Assembly (NCBI GenBank): GCA_905221605.1
Contig: CAJNDS010000179.1
Coordinates: forward strand, 1 to 64,000
Source of the DNA: Symbiodinium natans
Taxonomy: Eukaryota > Sar > Dinophyceae > Suessiales > Symbiodiniaceae
Length of the DNA: 64,000 bases
Direction: 5' to 3'
Shown here: positions 18,121-30,069 of the stretch, in pieces
Position numbering within the stretch: the stretch's first letter is position 1
Layout: every line of letters begins with the position of its first letter
Notes under the pieces: generated by a model
The model's input: the letters and a program-made list of their open reading frames with translations, nothing else
Database searches by the model: none
What the model was told of the DNA's origin: nothing
Translations under genes and position numbers: made by a program

Positions 18121-19748
18121 CAAGCTGAGCATTCGACGGAGGAGCAGAGGTGGCTGATGTGAAGCAGGAGGTGACCTCACACGCTGGCACGGTATGCAGT
18201 CTCTTGCGAAGAGATTCTAGGCGCTGGGCTGAACGATCATGGAGTTGCTGCAGTGGGGGGATTACCTTAAGGCGAGTGAACAATGCGGCAGTAGTTTCAC
18301 GTGTCTTATGGACGGGGTTGTGCGTGACTGCCCGCACTTGTCTGGCGTGCCATGAGCGAAGGGCCCTTGCCTTCCTCCCAGAGAGGTCGACAGATTCCAG
18401 GCCGAAAGTTGCGGTGGACCAGACGGTTGCTAGCCTGGATGCAGTCTTGGTCTTGCGTTTGTTGTGAACGAATTTGCGCACCGTTGGTTTCTTCTTCTCG
18501 GCTCTCTCTTGTCTCAATGAGAAAGTGAGGACCCCTAAGTACTTGAAGGAATCCACAAGTTCGAAGGAAGGAAGGGGGGAAAAGGAGGGAAGAGCGTCAG
18601 AGTGGGAGAGAAGGACAGGTCTCTTGGGCTGCTTTGGAGCATCAATATTCCAGACCGTTACCTTCCGTCCTGAGCGAACCTCTTGCGACTTGAATATTTG
18701 CTTGGCTTGTTTTGCTTGGCGTCCTGCCAATTTGACCATTATATTGCACTTGCCATAGTTTACCTCTAGCCCGGCTTCCTGTAGGTAGTGCAGTAGCAAT
18801 CTGACCATGTCGTGTGCAGCGTAGAGGTCGGACCAGCTGTGCACATCCCGATGGATGACTAAATCATCCGCAAAACCGGTGAGGAATTGCTGTATAGGGG
18901 AACCCTATATGGGTTGCTATCAGCCGGAATGTCTCTGTGATCACTAGCGAGAAGAGCGCGGGGGCTAATTTGCAACCCTGCTTGATTCCTCTGGTTGAAG
19001 TGACTTGGTCTTGGCTTCTGCCGTACTTCAGGTTATATTGTGCCTCCCTATGCAAAGATGCCACTAGTTCTACATCCTCAGATGAGGCCCCGTAGGTGGT
19101 TAGAGCGCGCAAGAGGGAATCCCGGCTTGTTTTGTCAAAAGCCTGGGAAAGATCCAGTGAGAAGGTAAACCCTCCAATCAGGTCAGGTTTTTTTGTGCCT
19201 CCTTTTGACGATCTGAACCTGTCTGGTGCGCGGGAGCGAAGGAGAGCTCTGACACGCTTGGCATGGCCGATGACGCGTAGTTGGGCATCTGCTATTCCAC
19301 GTCCTGGGATGTAGGCAAATTGAGGTGAAGCAAAGTGGGCTTGCTTAAAGAGAGGATCAAGTCGTCGCCTTGCTTCTGAGGCTATGCCTTTACCGTCCGG
19401 TCGAATTATGCCCAGTGGTCTTAGATTCTCCGGCTTAGAGGCTGGCTTAGAGGGCTTGGGAATGAAGCTCAAGTCTGCCGATTTGGCTGTGGCTGACAGT
19501 GATGGCAAGGCAGTTGAAGTGACTGTTGTTGTGCTGGACTGCATATGCTCTGGCTCCTGGCAGGAGGAGACCTCTCTCGCCTGGTGAGCTGGAGCAGTCC
19601 GAGAGGACTGAGCCTCTAGATAGTCACAGTAATTGTTCGCCACTGCTGAGGCGCGAAGACGGTACATCGAAGCTGGGGCCGACCCTTGCGGCACTGCCTT
19701 CTCTGGCTTAATTGAGGCTATTCCTTTCGAAAGGCTTTGTCTATCCAA
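18121..19748 (-). pseudogene. LINE reverse-transcriptase region (broken frames)
   Basis: The frame 19748-18864 carries LRPLGIIRPDGKGIASE, FAYIPGRGIADAQ, motif A FSLDLSQAFDKTSRD and motif B GIKQGCKLAPALFSLV. Motif C (TGFADDLVIHRDVHSW) is found around 18895-18845, across the change into the frame 18844-18092. That second frame continues with LEVNYGKCNIM and FKYLGVLTFS, the usual thumb-side motifs. The last ten residues of the second frame come from the adjoining 202-bp repeat, not from the LINE. One frameshift sits near motif C. RNase H was not seen. Confidence 0.85.
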
Positions 19749-19906
19749 CTGAGGTAAAGCTAGTCCTGTCCCCTCAGATAGAGGGGGAGGCGAAGAGAAA
19801 ATGGAGAGACTGTGCCGTTTGAGCTCTGCTGGCCCCTCTGACTCTGTGAGTATTCGGCCGCAAGATGATCTGAGGCAGACTTTGGGTTACCATGTGGCCA
19901 CATGTT

Positions 19907-21529
19907 TTAGCGAGCGGTATGCCGCATGTGGGTCCTTTTTAACCTTCTCCGATATTTCTTGAAGAGTTTGATGAGTTCTGGTTCGGGCTTGCTTCTTGTC
20001 TTGACCTGATTGGCGTGTTCCTTTGCTGCCTCATCTAGTGAGCGCTGGGTTTGCTTTAGGTGCTCGGACCGAGCCATCTTACTTATGGGGTCGTCCTCCC
20101 TTTTAAGATTCCGAAGTGCAGTCTGTCGTTGGCTATGCAACTGCCAAAGAGGCTGTGCAGTTGGCGCAACGCTGGTGCGGCTGTCCTCTTGCTCATGCGA
20201 TTGAAAGGTTTTTGCGTGCTCTAAGAGGATTTGGTTTACCTCATCTGGGTGCAAAGGTGCTCCGTTTTGCTGCTCTCGAAGCTGTCTGACCTCCTTATCG
20301 ACGTGCTCCTCAAGCTTCTGAGCTGAGGAGGTGCCCTGTCGGACGTGGTGGGCCAGTATGATTTTCTGCTTGGAAGGAACTGCAGGCTGCAGTTTGCACG
20401 AGAGTGGGTGCCTCCAGACCTTTTTTAAGGGAATAGCGGTGATGAGTGGTTTAAGTCGCCCTCCCTTTCTCCACGCACCCAGCTTGAAATCTTGGATTAC
20501 ATGCACTTTCCTAGCCAGCTGAGCTGCGTAATATTTCGTGGTCAACAGGAAATCTATTTGTGAGCTGCCCTGTGGCGAGGTATAGGTGTTGGCTTTCCGT
20601 CCCTGCCACGTATTGAGTGCAACTAGGGAATTTCGATGCAGAAACTTCTGGAACTGCTGTTGTACTGGCTTCTGCTTCGAAGTTCCTGCCGGAACTACGC
20701 CCCCTACAAAAGGGGGAGAAGGTCTAAGAGAGGAGTTGAAGTCTCCCGCTATCACGCTGTGACAGGTGTGAAAGAGACTTTCCCAGTGAGGAGAGAACTT
20801 TGCCCTGAATGGCGTAGTGATCTTGCTCCGTCATTCCTTTCTGTTTTGTGTATTGATAGCAATTCAGCAGGAGCACTTGTTGGCCTCGGACCTCGCAGCG
20901 GACTTCATGCGCACGTCCCGGATGTAGGTCCTGCCAACGCAGCGTGGCAGAATCTATGCTTGGCGAGAGTAGTGTGAGCACGCCTGCGGACCTCTTATGC
21001 TTGGGTTGCTGGTCTGGTGGGAGGGGTGCAGGAGCAGGAGGAGACCTCACAGGCTCTGCGTCTGGCAGTCCTCCCGAAACTGCAGTCCAACCATGCACCT
21101 TGAATTGGGAAGAGGTGGTCCAGTGTGATCTTGCTGATGTTGCGGCCATTCCTTGAACTCTGCCCACAGTTGCTGGCTGAGACCTCCTGCGTTCCACGAG
21201 AAGACTCGCAGCGGTTTTGCGTCTCGCCCTCCTCTAGGTTGACGCCTTCGCGACTGCCTGAGGGGAAGCTCTGGTTCAAATTGAGCATGCGTGTTTGCCC
21301 TTGTCCTCTGACTTGCACTTGATGCCACTGTGCCTGCGCCAGCTTGTGCCTGGCTTAAAGGCAAATTAGTCTCGCGATATGGTACTGCGCAACCGTCCCT
21401 TACGGCTCGGTGACAGGCCCGACGATAGGAATGTTTACAAATTAAACCCTCTGCCATCCGCTTGTTTTGCCTGAAGTGCCGAGGCACGATCAGACTCCCC
21501 TCGTCCTGCGGAAAGACGAGAACCCTCAC
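19907..21529 (-). pseudogene. LINE endonuclease region (broken frames)
   Basis: Three overlapping frames (21529-21047, 21197-20724, 20755-19907) together give an exonuclease-endonuclease-phosphatase fold. Readable motifs are LRVFSWNAGGLS with the catalytic Asn, RSAGVLTLLS and LLLNCYQYT, then MIAGDFNSS (GDFN) and SQIDFLLTTKYY near the C end. The following linker is rich in Gln, Lys and Arg and looks helical, as between EN and RT in LINEs. Two frame changes, near 21190 and 20750, interrupt the protein. The segment upstream of EN is short, with one CKHSYRRACHR stretch that may be a remnant nucleic-acid-binding region. Confidence 0.8.
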
Positions 21530-21782
21530 ACTTGGGAGTGAAAGATGCAGTCTAGGACGATCTTGGTGTCTCCCCCCGGAATTGGTACCGGGCCAACTCG
21601 TGGATATGCTGTCTGCAGCGGAATCTCAATTGCAGGAGGCTAAAGCCTCGAAAGCCATCAGCTGGCAAAAGCTAGGGAGCCTTGAGATGTTAGGTGGGCC
21701 CCGAAAGCTGTTAAAAAGATGAAGTTCGGGGCCTTGGCCGGTTCGACAGCTACCATGCGCGGGCGGCTTGAGCTGGTAGTGC

Positions 21783-21992
21783 TTCAACTGCAACTACAAC
21801 TACAACTACAATTGCAACTACAACTACAACTACAACTACAACTACAACTACAACTACAACTACAACTACAACTAGAACCAGCCACAACTACAACTACAAC
21901 TACAACTACGGCTACAACACTACACAGCCACAACTACACTTCTACAACTACACTACTACAACTACACTACTACAACTACACTACTACGCCTA

Positions 21993-22041
<49 letters not shown>

Positions 22042-22063
22042 GCTACTACTGCTACTGCTACTG

Positions 22064-22116
<53 letters not shown>

Positions 22117-22162
22117 GCTACTACTGCTACTGCTACTGCTACTGCTACTGCTACTGCTACTG

Positions 22163-22215
<53 letters not shown>
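21783..22215. repeat. Large (ACAACT)n / (ACT)n microsatellite
   Basis: CAACTA hexamers at about 21787-21900 grade through ACTACA variants into a long run of ACT/GCT trinucleotides up to 22215. The continuous open frame across it (Leu-Gln, Thr, then poly-Leu) is a repeat artefact. Confidence 0.95.
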
Positions 22216-22216
<1 letters not shown>

Positions 22217-22365
22217 GGCTAGCTCTCGGGGGCCTGGTCTGACTGCACGTGTCAACACCCGAATTGCATGGTATTTACAATGGAATCGTGGTTTCGTGTC
22301 CAAAAGCGGAACAGGCCATTTTTCGGACAACTATTCCGCGGAACTGAAAAGGCCGGATTTGGTAT

Positions 22366-22680
22366 GCTTGGCTTCTCTCAAGGCCCTGGCAGTGAAGTTT
22401 AGGGTTCAGGGGACATGCTTTGCTTGCTTCTCTCATGGCCCTGGCAGTGAAGTTTAGGGTTAAGGGGACATGCTTTGCTTGCTGCTCTCATGGCCCTGGC
22501 AGTGAAGTTTAGGGGTAAGCAGTGAATTTAAGGGTTAAGGGGACATGCTTTGCTTGCTTCTCTCATGGCCGTGGCGGTGAAGTTTAGGGTTAAGGGGACA
22601 TGCTTTGCTTGCTTCTCTCATGGGGACATGCTTTGCTTGCTTCTTGCATGGCCGCGGCGGTGACGCGTAGGGTTTAGGGG
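22366..22680 (+). repeat. 55-bp minisatellite containing TTTAGGG
   Basis: The unit runs TGGCCCTGGCAGTGAAG, TTTAGGGTTAAGGGGACATG, CTTTGCTTGCTTCTCTCA. There are about five and a half copies with small indels. Confidence 0.85.
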
Positions 22681-22718
22681 ATATGCTGCCTCAGCGAGAA
22701 GGGCGTGCAGAGAAACGG

Positions 22719-22928
22719 AGATGGATGCTCTGGTCACACGGGCGTTATCATCGTGCGGACATGGATGCTTTGGTCACACGGACGTTATCATCGCGCGGAC
22801 ATGGATGCTCTGGTCACACTTGCGTTATCATCGTGCGGACAGGGATGCTCTTGTCACACGGGCGTTCTCCTCGTGCGGACATGGATGCTTTGGTCACACG
22901 GACGTCATCATCGTGCGGACGTGGATGC
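22719..22928 (+). repeat. 40-bp minisatellite
   Basis: Five full units start at 22719, 22759, 22799, 22839 and 22879. Each reads ACATGGATGCTNTGGTCACA plus a GTTATCATCGTGCGG end. A partial sixth follows. The open frames here are by-products. Confidence 0.9.
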
Positions 22929-23109
22929 TATGCCATTCGATGTCGGAAAAACCGAGTTTTTTGCATTTCATGCGCACGCATGCTGCGAAAATGCAACGCA
23001 CGTGCTTTGCTGTGTGCATTCGCACGCAGCGAAGCCAGGAAGTGTCGCCAATACCGATGTTTTCGGCATCCGAAGGCAACAAAGTACCAGGCGCCACAGG
23101 GAGCGCATG

Positions 23110-23116
23110 GCTGCTG

Positions 23117-23150
<34 letters not shown>

Positions 23151-23175
23151 GACGACGACGACCACTACTACTGCA
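23110..23175. repeat. (CTA)n / (CGA)n trinucleotide run
   Basis: CTA triplets from about 23115 turn into GAC/GACGAC near 23150 and back to CTA. Confidence 0.9.
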
Positions 23176-23647
23176 GCGGGGTTCATTTGATGAGTCCTAT
23201 GACTTTTGTGCTCCTGGATATGGCCTCGTGGGATCAAGCATATACTGTGATGGCATGGGACTGGGCAGCGCCCAGGACAGTTGCGCGTGCTGAGCTGCGA
23301 CCAGTACAAGTTTGGGCCTTTTCCAGCATTTGTCGACTAGCGCGGGAGCACAAACTCCCCAAAACGATGGCAGCTTTGGCTTCAAAGCCAAAATGGCGTC
23401 CGCACCGCCTCGCGAACGTGTGACGCCCTCTCTGCAATGTTGGCAAACCCTGGCAAGCTTGTGGAAGCCCTTGAAATTCGTTGCTTTCGATACTTCAGAG
23501 TGTGCCGTCAAGGTTGAGCCACAGCAGCAGAGGCACGGCAAACTGTAATGTTAAGTTTGCACCGATTTTTTAACCGAGTGGAGTTGCAGAACCAGGAAGA
23601 GTCTTGAAGTCGTGAAGACGTGAAGAGCCCAGGTTCGCGAAAATGGG

Positions 23648-23746
23648 GGTTTAGGGTTTAGGGTTTATGGTTTAGGGTTTAGGGTTTGGGTTTAGGTTTA
23701 GGTTTTGGGATTTAGGGTTGAGGGTTCAGGGTTTAGGTTTAGGGTC
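23648..23746 (+). repeat. Interstitial TTTAGGG telomere-like tract
   Basis: About fourteen imperfect TTTAGGG units. TTTAGGG is the telomeric heptamer reported for dinoflagellates and plants. This copy is internal and degenerate. Confidence 0.9.
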
Positions 23747-23987
23747 CCCCCACCCCAACAAAAGCCAAAACAAAATGCTATGAAAAGCCCAGCTTCTTGG
23801 GTGCCACACGGAGCCTTCGCCAAAAAGAGGCCTTTTGCCCTTCCGCCATTTGGGAGTTGTTGGGAAGGGCAGGTCTGATTTTGTATCTGCCAGCTGCAAG
23901 GTATTGAATTTCGTGAGGTGGGAAGAAGCTCAAATTGAAACATGCTTGTTGATGCGACGTCCGACGTACCATTTTTTTCTGGGAACT

Positions 23988-24101
23988 TGTTGTTGTTGTT
24001 GTTGTTGTTGTGGTGGTGGTGGTGGTGGTGGTGGTGGTGCAAAGTTGTGTTTTTGTTCTGGGCAAGTCGGCCATGTGGAGACACGTTTTTTTTTTTTTTT
24101 T
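23988..24101 (+). repeat. (GTT)n-(GGT)n run and poly-T
   Basis: GTT triplets (23988-24010) pass into GGT triplets up to 24039. A 16-base T run sits at 24086-24101. Confidence 0.9.
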
Positions 24102-26930
24102 GTCAGCTGGTTCAAGACGAATCATGTTCGTTCAAATGCCCCCGATAGCAGTGGGACACATGGATGTTACTTCCAACTGAAGCATACCCGTTTGCAACAC
24201 AATGCCAGCAGCCAACACTCACCAACCGTCAACAGTAGAGGTAAGAGTCGGTAGGTGATTAAACGAAACGTGGCGGCCAAAGGGTCGTTGCCCCGGGCGC
24301 ATTACAATGGTGTGCTTCGAGCTTCTTGCTAGCTGCTAGCACATTCCCCTCTGGAGGCGATGTCCAGGTCAGCCAAGAAGGCTTGCTTCGGCGTATTGCT
24401 GGCTCAGTGTTGGGCTCAATGCAGCTTTGGCTGGTTCTGGCTAGAGAGCAGAAGCCAAGGCAATTGGGCGTTTTGTGCCAAAGCTTCAAATGTTTGCAGC
24501 TGAGTTTTCAAACATGATTTGGTCAACATCCGCAGATACCGGATTGTACGGAACATGTACGCAGCACTGTCCAAGGTCAACATTGCCAAATGAACGAAGG
24601 GTTTGGTGAACTCCTGAAACCGCAGGCCGTGTGCAACAAGTGGCAAGTACAGCATTACAGCAACAGGACATACACATTGCGTGTGCAAAGGAAGACATTG
24701 AACCAGGGCAAGCCGCCAGCAACGCACCTTGCTTAGTGGCCAACTTCAGTGGTCACAAGCTTTCCATTCTTTCTCGGTACTTAGGTTCACATATTATGGC
24801 CGACGCATGTCGAGGTACTCACCGAAAGACTTGCAACTATGATTTGATGCGCTCGGGCTTTTTGCAGGTAGTCCCCCTGACAGAGGACATAGGTTCACCA
24901 CCTGATGTTGATCATGCCTGATCTCGTTATGACTGTTGTGCGAATTTTGGGTTGCTTGGCAGGTGGCTGGCTGCCAGCTTCTTTTCACGAAAAGCTTGCC
25001 TCAGAAGCAGTCCGGGGATGGTTTGGGCACTCAGTTGCCCTACCCGTTGCACAATTTGCAGCCAATCTTCATCATGAGCAAACATGGGGACTATTCTGGA
25101 ACGTATTGGAACGTCGAATGTCATAGGCCGAATGTTTGGTCATGTGTCATTGCAAATCAAGCGCTGGGCTCAAAACGATCTATCGCTTCGAACTCTTTTG
25201 ATAATCCGGATCGTGAAGCTTCAAAAGACACAACAGCAAATACGGCAAACTGCAAACAATGCTGTCAGCAGATGTCAGCCATGAATACAACGGCGAACTA
25301 TCCGTAGTTGCTACGAGGCCGAGAACGTGAGGTTGCCTTCGGAACATTGCCTGTGCTGTGATGTGCATGTCATGAAGCATCAAACCCTGTAGAGGCGGCT
25401 CTTGCGTGAGCAAGCTGATCTGAATAGAGAGGGCTTGGAAGTGCAGGTGGAAACGTGGCGTGCCAGTTGTCGTCGCTGCGTGAACGATTTTGAAGAGTAA
25501 CTGAGTAGTCCAGGGGATATTCCACCATTTCGATGACGTCCATCCGCACAAGGCTCATCGGTTCGAGTGCGGTTGGCGTCGGTTGGCCATGGTTGAGGCG
25601 CTTCGGATGCTGAGGCTGTGGCGATCATCATCGGACCTGATGGGTCACCTTATGCACGTGCACCATATTTGTTCCAATTTGTTTTCCCGTCATTCGGCCA
25701 AAAGCGTTTGCAGCATGCCAAGAGCAGTCTTCTTGGGCATGACTTGTGTTGGCACCCGCACCAAGGAACTCGTACCCTTTGAAACCTCCGTGTGCAATCT
25801 TCTGCACGGGAGTGCTGTGCCAAGCTTTTGATGAGCAGGGATGCTTGAGCTGGTCGTTTTCCAGAATTTGGTACGCCTAGGATGGGCGAGTGCGATTCAA
25901 CCCGAACTTGTACACAAATGGCAAGGCGAGCACACGATTTCCGCGAATGGAATTGAGCGGCTGCTAACTTTGAATGCTCACACTCGGCACATCTGGCAAG
26001 CTATGTGCAATCCCATTCCGGTAGGTGTGAGCTGGTAATCCCTTGTCCACCATTCGCTAATGCGGTAATGGCTATGTTCAGAGGAGCCGGTTTGGATGGT
26101 CAGTTTTTTTAGTTGAACATTGTGATCAATCTGCACTGAAAACATCTTGGTGCTTGTGCGTCGTGGATGCAACTTTTGCGTGCTGGGGTCGTCGTGGTTA
26201 TGGTTGTGGGATCTCTGATGGAAAGCGAGAGCTTGGACACTTGTTGTCGATGCAGTTCCGATTCTTGCACGGCGTTTCCAGACAACGAAGCACGCGGTGC
26301 CGTGTCCTGCTGCTTCCATGAATTGCTTTCATTGACACGGCTCCTACCGATCTAAATACCTACTCGGAACCAAGAACTATACGCGGCCACGAGCTTGGCC
26401 CTGAGAAGATTTGCTTAAGGCACGGTGCTCAAAGTACCCGTGCGGCCCGAGACTTAGCGGGCGTCTCGTCCCATCGCGCAAGTCGACGCACTACGCTGGT
26501 GAGTCTTGGTGAGACCCCCAGGGGACCGTCGTACCGCTTCATGTCTGCGTTCGCATCTTTTCCTGGCGCGATTTGTGCATGTTGTGTTGGACGATGCCGC
26601 GATGCCCCGTCACAGCAAAGAGCGGCCGAGCACCTCGGGTTCATGACCGAGCTAGTGGTCGGCATGAGGGCGAGTCCTTTGTGGACGGATGTGGACGGCC
26701 CTAGCAGCCGAGTTCATCCGCTTCTTGGCCCAGTTGTCGAACTCCAGCTCTAATCAACTCTAGTCGGGATCCTTGGATTCATTGCATGAGCAGCCTGTCC
26801 AGTTCATGTCTTGTGAAATACCTATCTCCCTGCAATTCCTGCCGTTTTGCACTTCTTTCTTTCGCACCTTCTCGTCTGTGTGTTACCTGCGTGTCTGCCT
26901 GGGTCCAGCGGTGTGCTGCCCTGATGAGGC
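24102..26930. other. 2.8 kb without a recognised gene
   Basis: Only short overlapping frames on both strands are present, none with a motif I can name. Base composition is closer to that of the intron-bearing regions than to the GC-rich retroelement blocks, so introns or intergenic DNA of a host gene are possible. Confidence 0.4.
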
Positions 26931-26939
26931 TTCCCTTAT

Positions 26940-27125
26940 TTGGCGCTGGAAAACGAGCGAAGGCACGCGAAGACGAGGGAAGACTCGCGAAGACGAGGGA
27001 AGACATGCGAGGATGAGCGAACAGACGCGAAGAGAAGCGAAGATTGGCGAAGACACGCTAAGACGAGCCAAGACACATGAATATGAGCAAGCAATAGCAA
27101 GCACGCGCAAAGACATGCGAAGGGA
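26940..27125 (+). repeat. Purine-rich degenerate minisatellite
   Basis: Variants of GCGAAGACGAGGGAAGACAT repeat with a period of roughly 17-20 bases, almost pure purine with C and T at regular positions. It could form triplex or unusual structures. Confidence 0.75.
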
Positions 27126-27720
27126 CACCACCTGCTTTGCTTCACTTGACTCCGTGTCAACGGGCCAGAGCTCCTCACCGAGGACTCTGTTGCCGGTGCC
27201 CACCATGATAAGTCCCTGTTCGCTTCCAGCACGAGGCCCTAGGCGTTTGCCAAAACAGAGTCCGGCAAAACGGCTTCAGCTCATTCCACGGATTCGTCAA
27301 AACCTCCGAACATCGCAACTGATTTGTCGACTTCATCCACATTGTGCCTTGATGCGGTTGCCACGGAGGTGCGCTCAAGCTTCTTCCCACACCCTCTTCC
27401 TGAAAGTTGTTATTCGTCCGGACTTTTCCACCAGCACGCGAACTTCGCGCGTGCAGCGACCGAGTGGTCAGTGCATTGTCGGACCTCGTGTGGATCAGGC
27501 CACCCCCCCCCCCCCGCCAAAGTTGAACATTTTGGTCCAAGTCGCCAAAGCAGCCGTTTTTTTTGGCTAAGGTTCTAGTTTACGGTCAGCACGTACGCAC
27601 CTCGCAGGCTAGTATGCGTACGCTAGACTGGTTTCTTCGATGGCGGGTCGCCATCAACGTTGGCGGTGACGTCGATGGCCAGGGGAAGCTGACGGGCACC
27701 GCTCGCACGGCCAGCGAACA
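27126..27720. other. No recognised gene
   Basis: This stretch contains a C-run near 27497-27511 and short frames only. Confidence 0.4.
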
Positions 27721-28220
27721 TCATGTCACGGTGCTATCCGTTCCATTGTCATGTTCAATCCTTGAAGTGCCTTGTGCGTCGTGTTATTGTGCCATCCCAC
27801 ATTTCTTCTCAATGGCGCGTGCATCACGGTGCCGTCTCCATTTTCTCGTGTTCAATTGATCTGGTGGCGTGCGTGCGTCGTGTCACTCTGCCATCCTCAC
27901 TTTGTCGTGTTTATTCGGCCCCGCGGCGCATGCATCGTGTCACAGTGCCAAACCCACATTATCGTGTTGAACCTTTGAAGTGGCGTCGTGTCATGGTGCT
28001 ATCCCCGCTTCGTCGTGTTCAATCTTTGAAATGGTGCTTGCGTCATGTCATGTCATCATGTCATGTCATGTCAGGTCAGGTCATGTCATGTCATTGCTTT
28101 ATCCCCACATGGCCGTGTTCAATTTTTTCCGTGCGTGTTCAGTCTTGCAAGTGTCACGAGCGTCTGCCCACAATGTGGCAAATCTTTCAAGTGACGTCGT
28201 GTCATGTCGTGTCATTATAA
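27720..28220 (+). repeat. Degenerate ~60-bp repeat series with TCATG core
   Basis: Variants of CGTGTCACAGTGCCATCCC followed by a TCGTGTTCAATCTTTGAAG segment recur about seven times. Within it, 28044-28095 is a dense run of TCATG/TCAGG pentamers. Confidence 0.65.
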
Positions 28221-28259
28221 CCCCCCCTCTCCTAAAGACGAGGTCCGCGGTCGGTAGTT

Positions 28260-29610
28260 TTTTGCCTTGCGCATACTGAACTCGACCACGTTGTGCGTGC
28301 TTCCGGGCCAGTGGTGTGACCTTTTGCGCCAGGCCACCGCAGTTTTCGCCTCAGCGAGCACGCCGCGAAACGACCCTACACGTGGTACGATGCTGACCCC
28401 GCGCAGGACATGTGCATACACTTGTCGAGGGCAAAGCGCTGATCCACAACACGACGCGCCCTGCGATCTGCAAAGCCAGCTGGACCGTGAGGCCGCCTTG
28501 TTCTTCGATGACGACAACATCATCACCGGACCCGATCGCGTTCGCTCCGGCAGCGCAACCCCCACGTTGATGATCTACTACAAGTCGGCTGCCCCATCTT
28601 GCTGCCGAGTATGCGGCGCAACACGCTGCGGCACTCATTCGGTGCCTGCCCGCGCTCTTCGAACACGGCGATGCAGGCAAACCGGATATCGGCGCCATGC
28701 CGAAGATAGGCGTATCGTCGCGGAGGGTGCGAAGTTCATCGGTCTTGTGTCGGTCAGAAAGAGCCTGCAAGTGCCTGGAAACGAAATCCGGCTCGCCGAA
28801 GGGGGCTCCGAGGAGAACGAATTACTCGCGCAGACGGTTCAAGGGCTGGGTCACCAAACCACACGCGTGCATCAGGCGAAAGCTCACGGAGGCCGTCAGG
28901 TGCAACTCCGCGAGGTCTTCGCGGAGGTCGCGCTGCAGGTCTCGGAGAGCAGGCTGCAAACCAAAACAGAACAGAGCGGGGCTGGGGGATCTCCTTGTTC
29001 AGCGCCTTCGGCTTGGTGGATGTGCCGAGCAGCTGTTCCTTGTTGCCACACGAAACCTCACACAAAGGACGAAGGACGGCCCAAACAGAGCCTGGCAAAC
29101 GGGAGCAACGCAGCTGCTGCAGGCAAGGACCGGAGTTCCTGTAGAATCGCCTGGCGGCTGATGCCGTCGTAGGCGGCACGCGCATCCAGGGATACAAGGT
29201 ATGCTTGCCAAGAGCGAAATGGTGTGGACTCGGGCGCTTAGTCGCTCTCTGATGTTCTCTGCACGCCCGTGTGCTCGTCGTCGCCGATGTCCTGCGACGC
29301 TTCGCCCGGTGGTTCCAACAGGCGTGCTTGCTGTACCAGCAGGGATTGATCCCGCGTACTGGCACGTCCGTCACTTGCCTGCTCCGTGCCGCAACCAAGG
29401 CATGCCCTGGTTTATGCGCTGAACATGGCGGTATTGGCGATTGGCAAAAAGAGCAAACTGGTGCTGCGGCAGCCGACGAAAGCAGTGACGGCTGGGTCAT
29501 TGCGTGCCGTTGCTCGGGCCAACAACTGGACGAAGTTGGCAGCTTCAACACTCCAGCGGCTGCCAACCTCGATGCCAAGAACGACCAAGCGACATCAAGC
29601 GACAACGCGC
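28260..29610 (-). pseudogene. Decayed non-LTR-type RT, second copy
   Basis: On the minus strand SLDARAAYDGISRQAILQEL (RT motif A, about 29200-29145) is followed by EGAEQGDPPAPLCFG (motif B, about 29010-28970). Stops and frameshifts lie between and after them. The same AYDxISRxAIL and E-Q-G-D-P signature occurs in the copy at 31390-33930, same strand, so these are two members of one family. A convincing catalytic DD box was not found here, although SGDDVVVIEE near 28530 is in the right direction. The large open frame 29605-28754 mixes true and shifted segments. Confidence 0.6.
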
Positions 29611-29639
29611 TGCATGCGGGGAGCTCCAGCTGACGTCAG

Positions 29640-30069
29640 CGGGGAGACCAAGGTTGTGTCAGCTGCGAGCTGGGCGCCATCCCACAAAAGAACACACCAT
29701 TCGCAATCACCTCAATGCGCCGCTCATCTTCCGTATACGCGACAGTTCCATGCCGCGCCTAACAGGTGGCGCACCGTGCCGCTCCCTCTCACAGCTACTC
29801 CGTGAGTGCCCAGTACGGATGACACGCTCGCCGCACGCCACGACCCGGATCGCTGCCCGCCTGCACCGTGCACCGCACTGTCCTCCGGCAAGCGCCAGGG
29901 CGGCCCCGGCGCCTGTTGGCTTGCTCACCTCCCTACCCCAACTTGGCGACGCTCAGGTCTCGGGCTCCTGCTTCTGTACGCTGCTGTCCCCCGCGCCCAG
30001 CTTGCTTTGTGCACGTTCGCCGCCTGCGACACGCGTGAGTTTGCGCTCGCGCACGATGCCCGCGTGTTC
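29640..30069. other. No recognised gene
   Basis: GC-rich sequence with overlapping short frames. It lies between the decayed RT copy and the spliced-leader relict array. Confidence 0.35.

Larger units (their letters stand above)
18121..21722 (-). mobile_element. Decayed LINE (APE-type non-LTR retrotransposon)
   Basis: A minus-strand chain of overlapping frames encodes an apurinic-type endonuclease followed by an RT in the usual LINE order. Sequence joins directly to the 202-bp repeat at 18120, where the LINE frame is cut inside coding sequence. The LINE is therefore incomplete at its 3' end and shows no poly-A tail. The 5' limit is unclear: frames begin near 21529 and a microsatellite starts at 21783. 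At least three frameshifts make it non-functional. Confidence 0.85.

Noticed and set aside
21719-22222. Long plus-strand frame encoding Leu-Gln repeats and poly-Leu
   Set aside because: It is a by-product of the ACAACT/ACT microsatellite; all three frames are open for the same reason.
23383-23399. Possible minus-strand leader relict (GCCATTTTGGCT)
   Set aside because: Only 12 bases match and the following bases (TTGAAG) diverge; chance similarity is plausible.
22683-23423. Overlapping 160-250 codon frames on the plus strand
   Set aside because: The open frames follow the 40-bp minisatellite and a trinucleotide run; no composition or motif of a real protein.
24383-24396. GCTTGCTTCGGCG resembling the start of U6 snRNA
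   Set aside because: The invariant sequence that should follow is absent.
27524-27540. Possible plus-strand leader relict (ACATTTTGGTCCAAG)
   Set aside because: Three mismatches in 15 and no stacked copy or downstream ORF; too weak.
28267-29172. 301-codon plus-strand frame
   Set aside because: It lies opposite the minus-strand RT motifs (AYDGIS, EQGDP) and is their antisense shadow.
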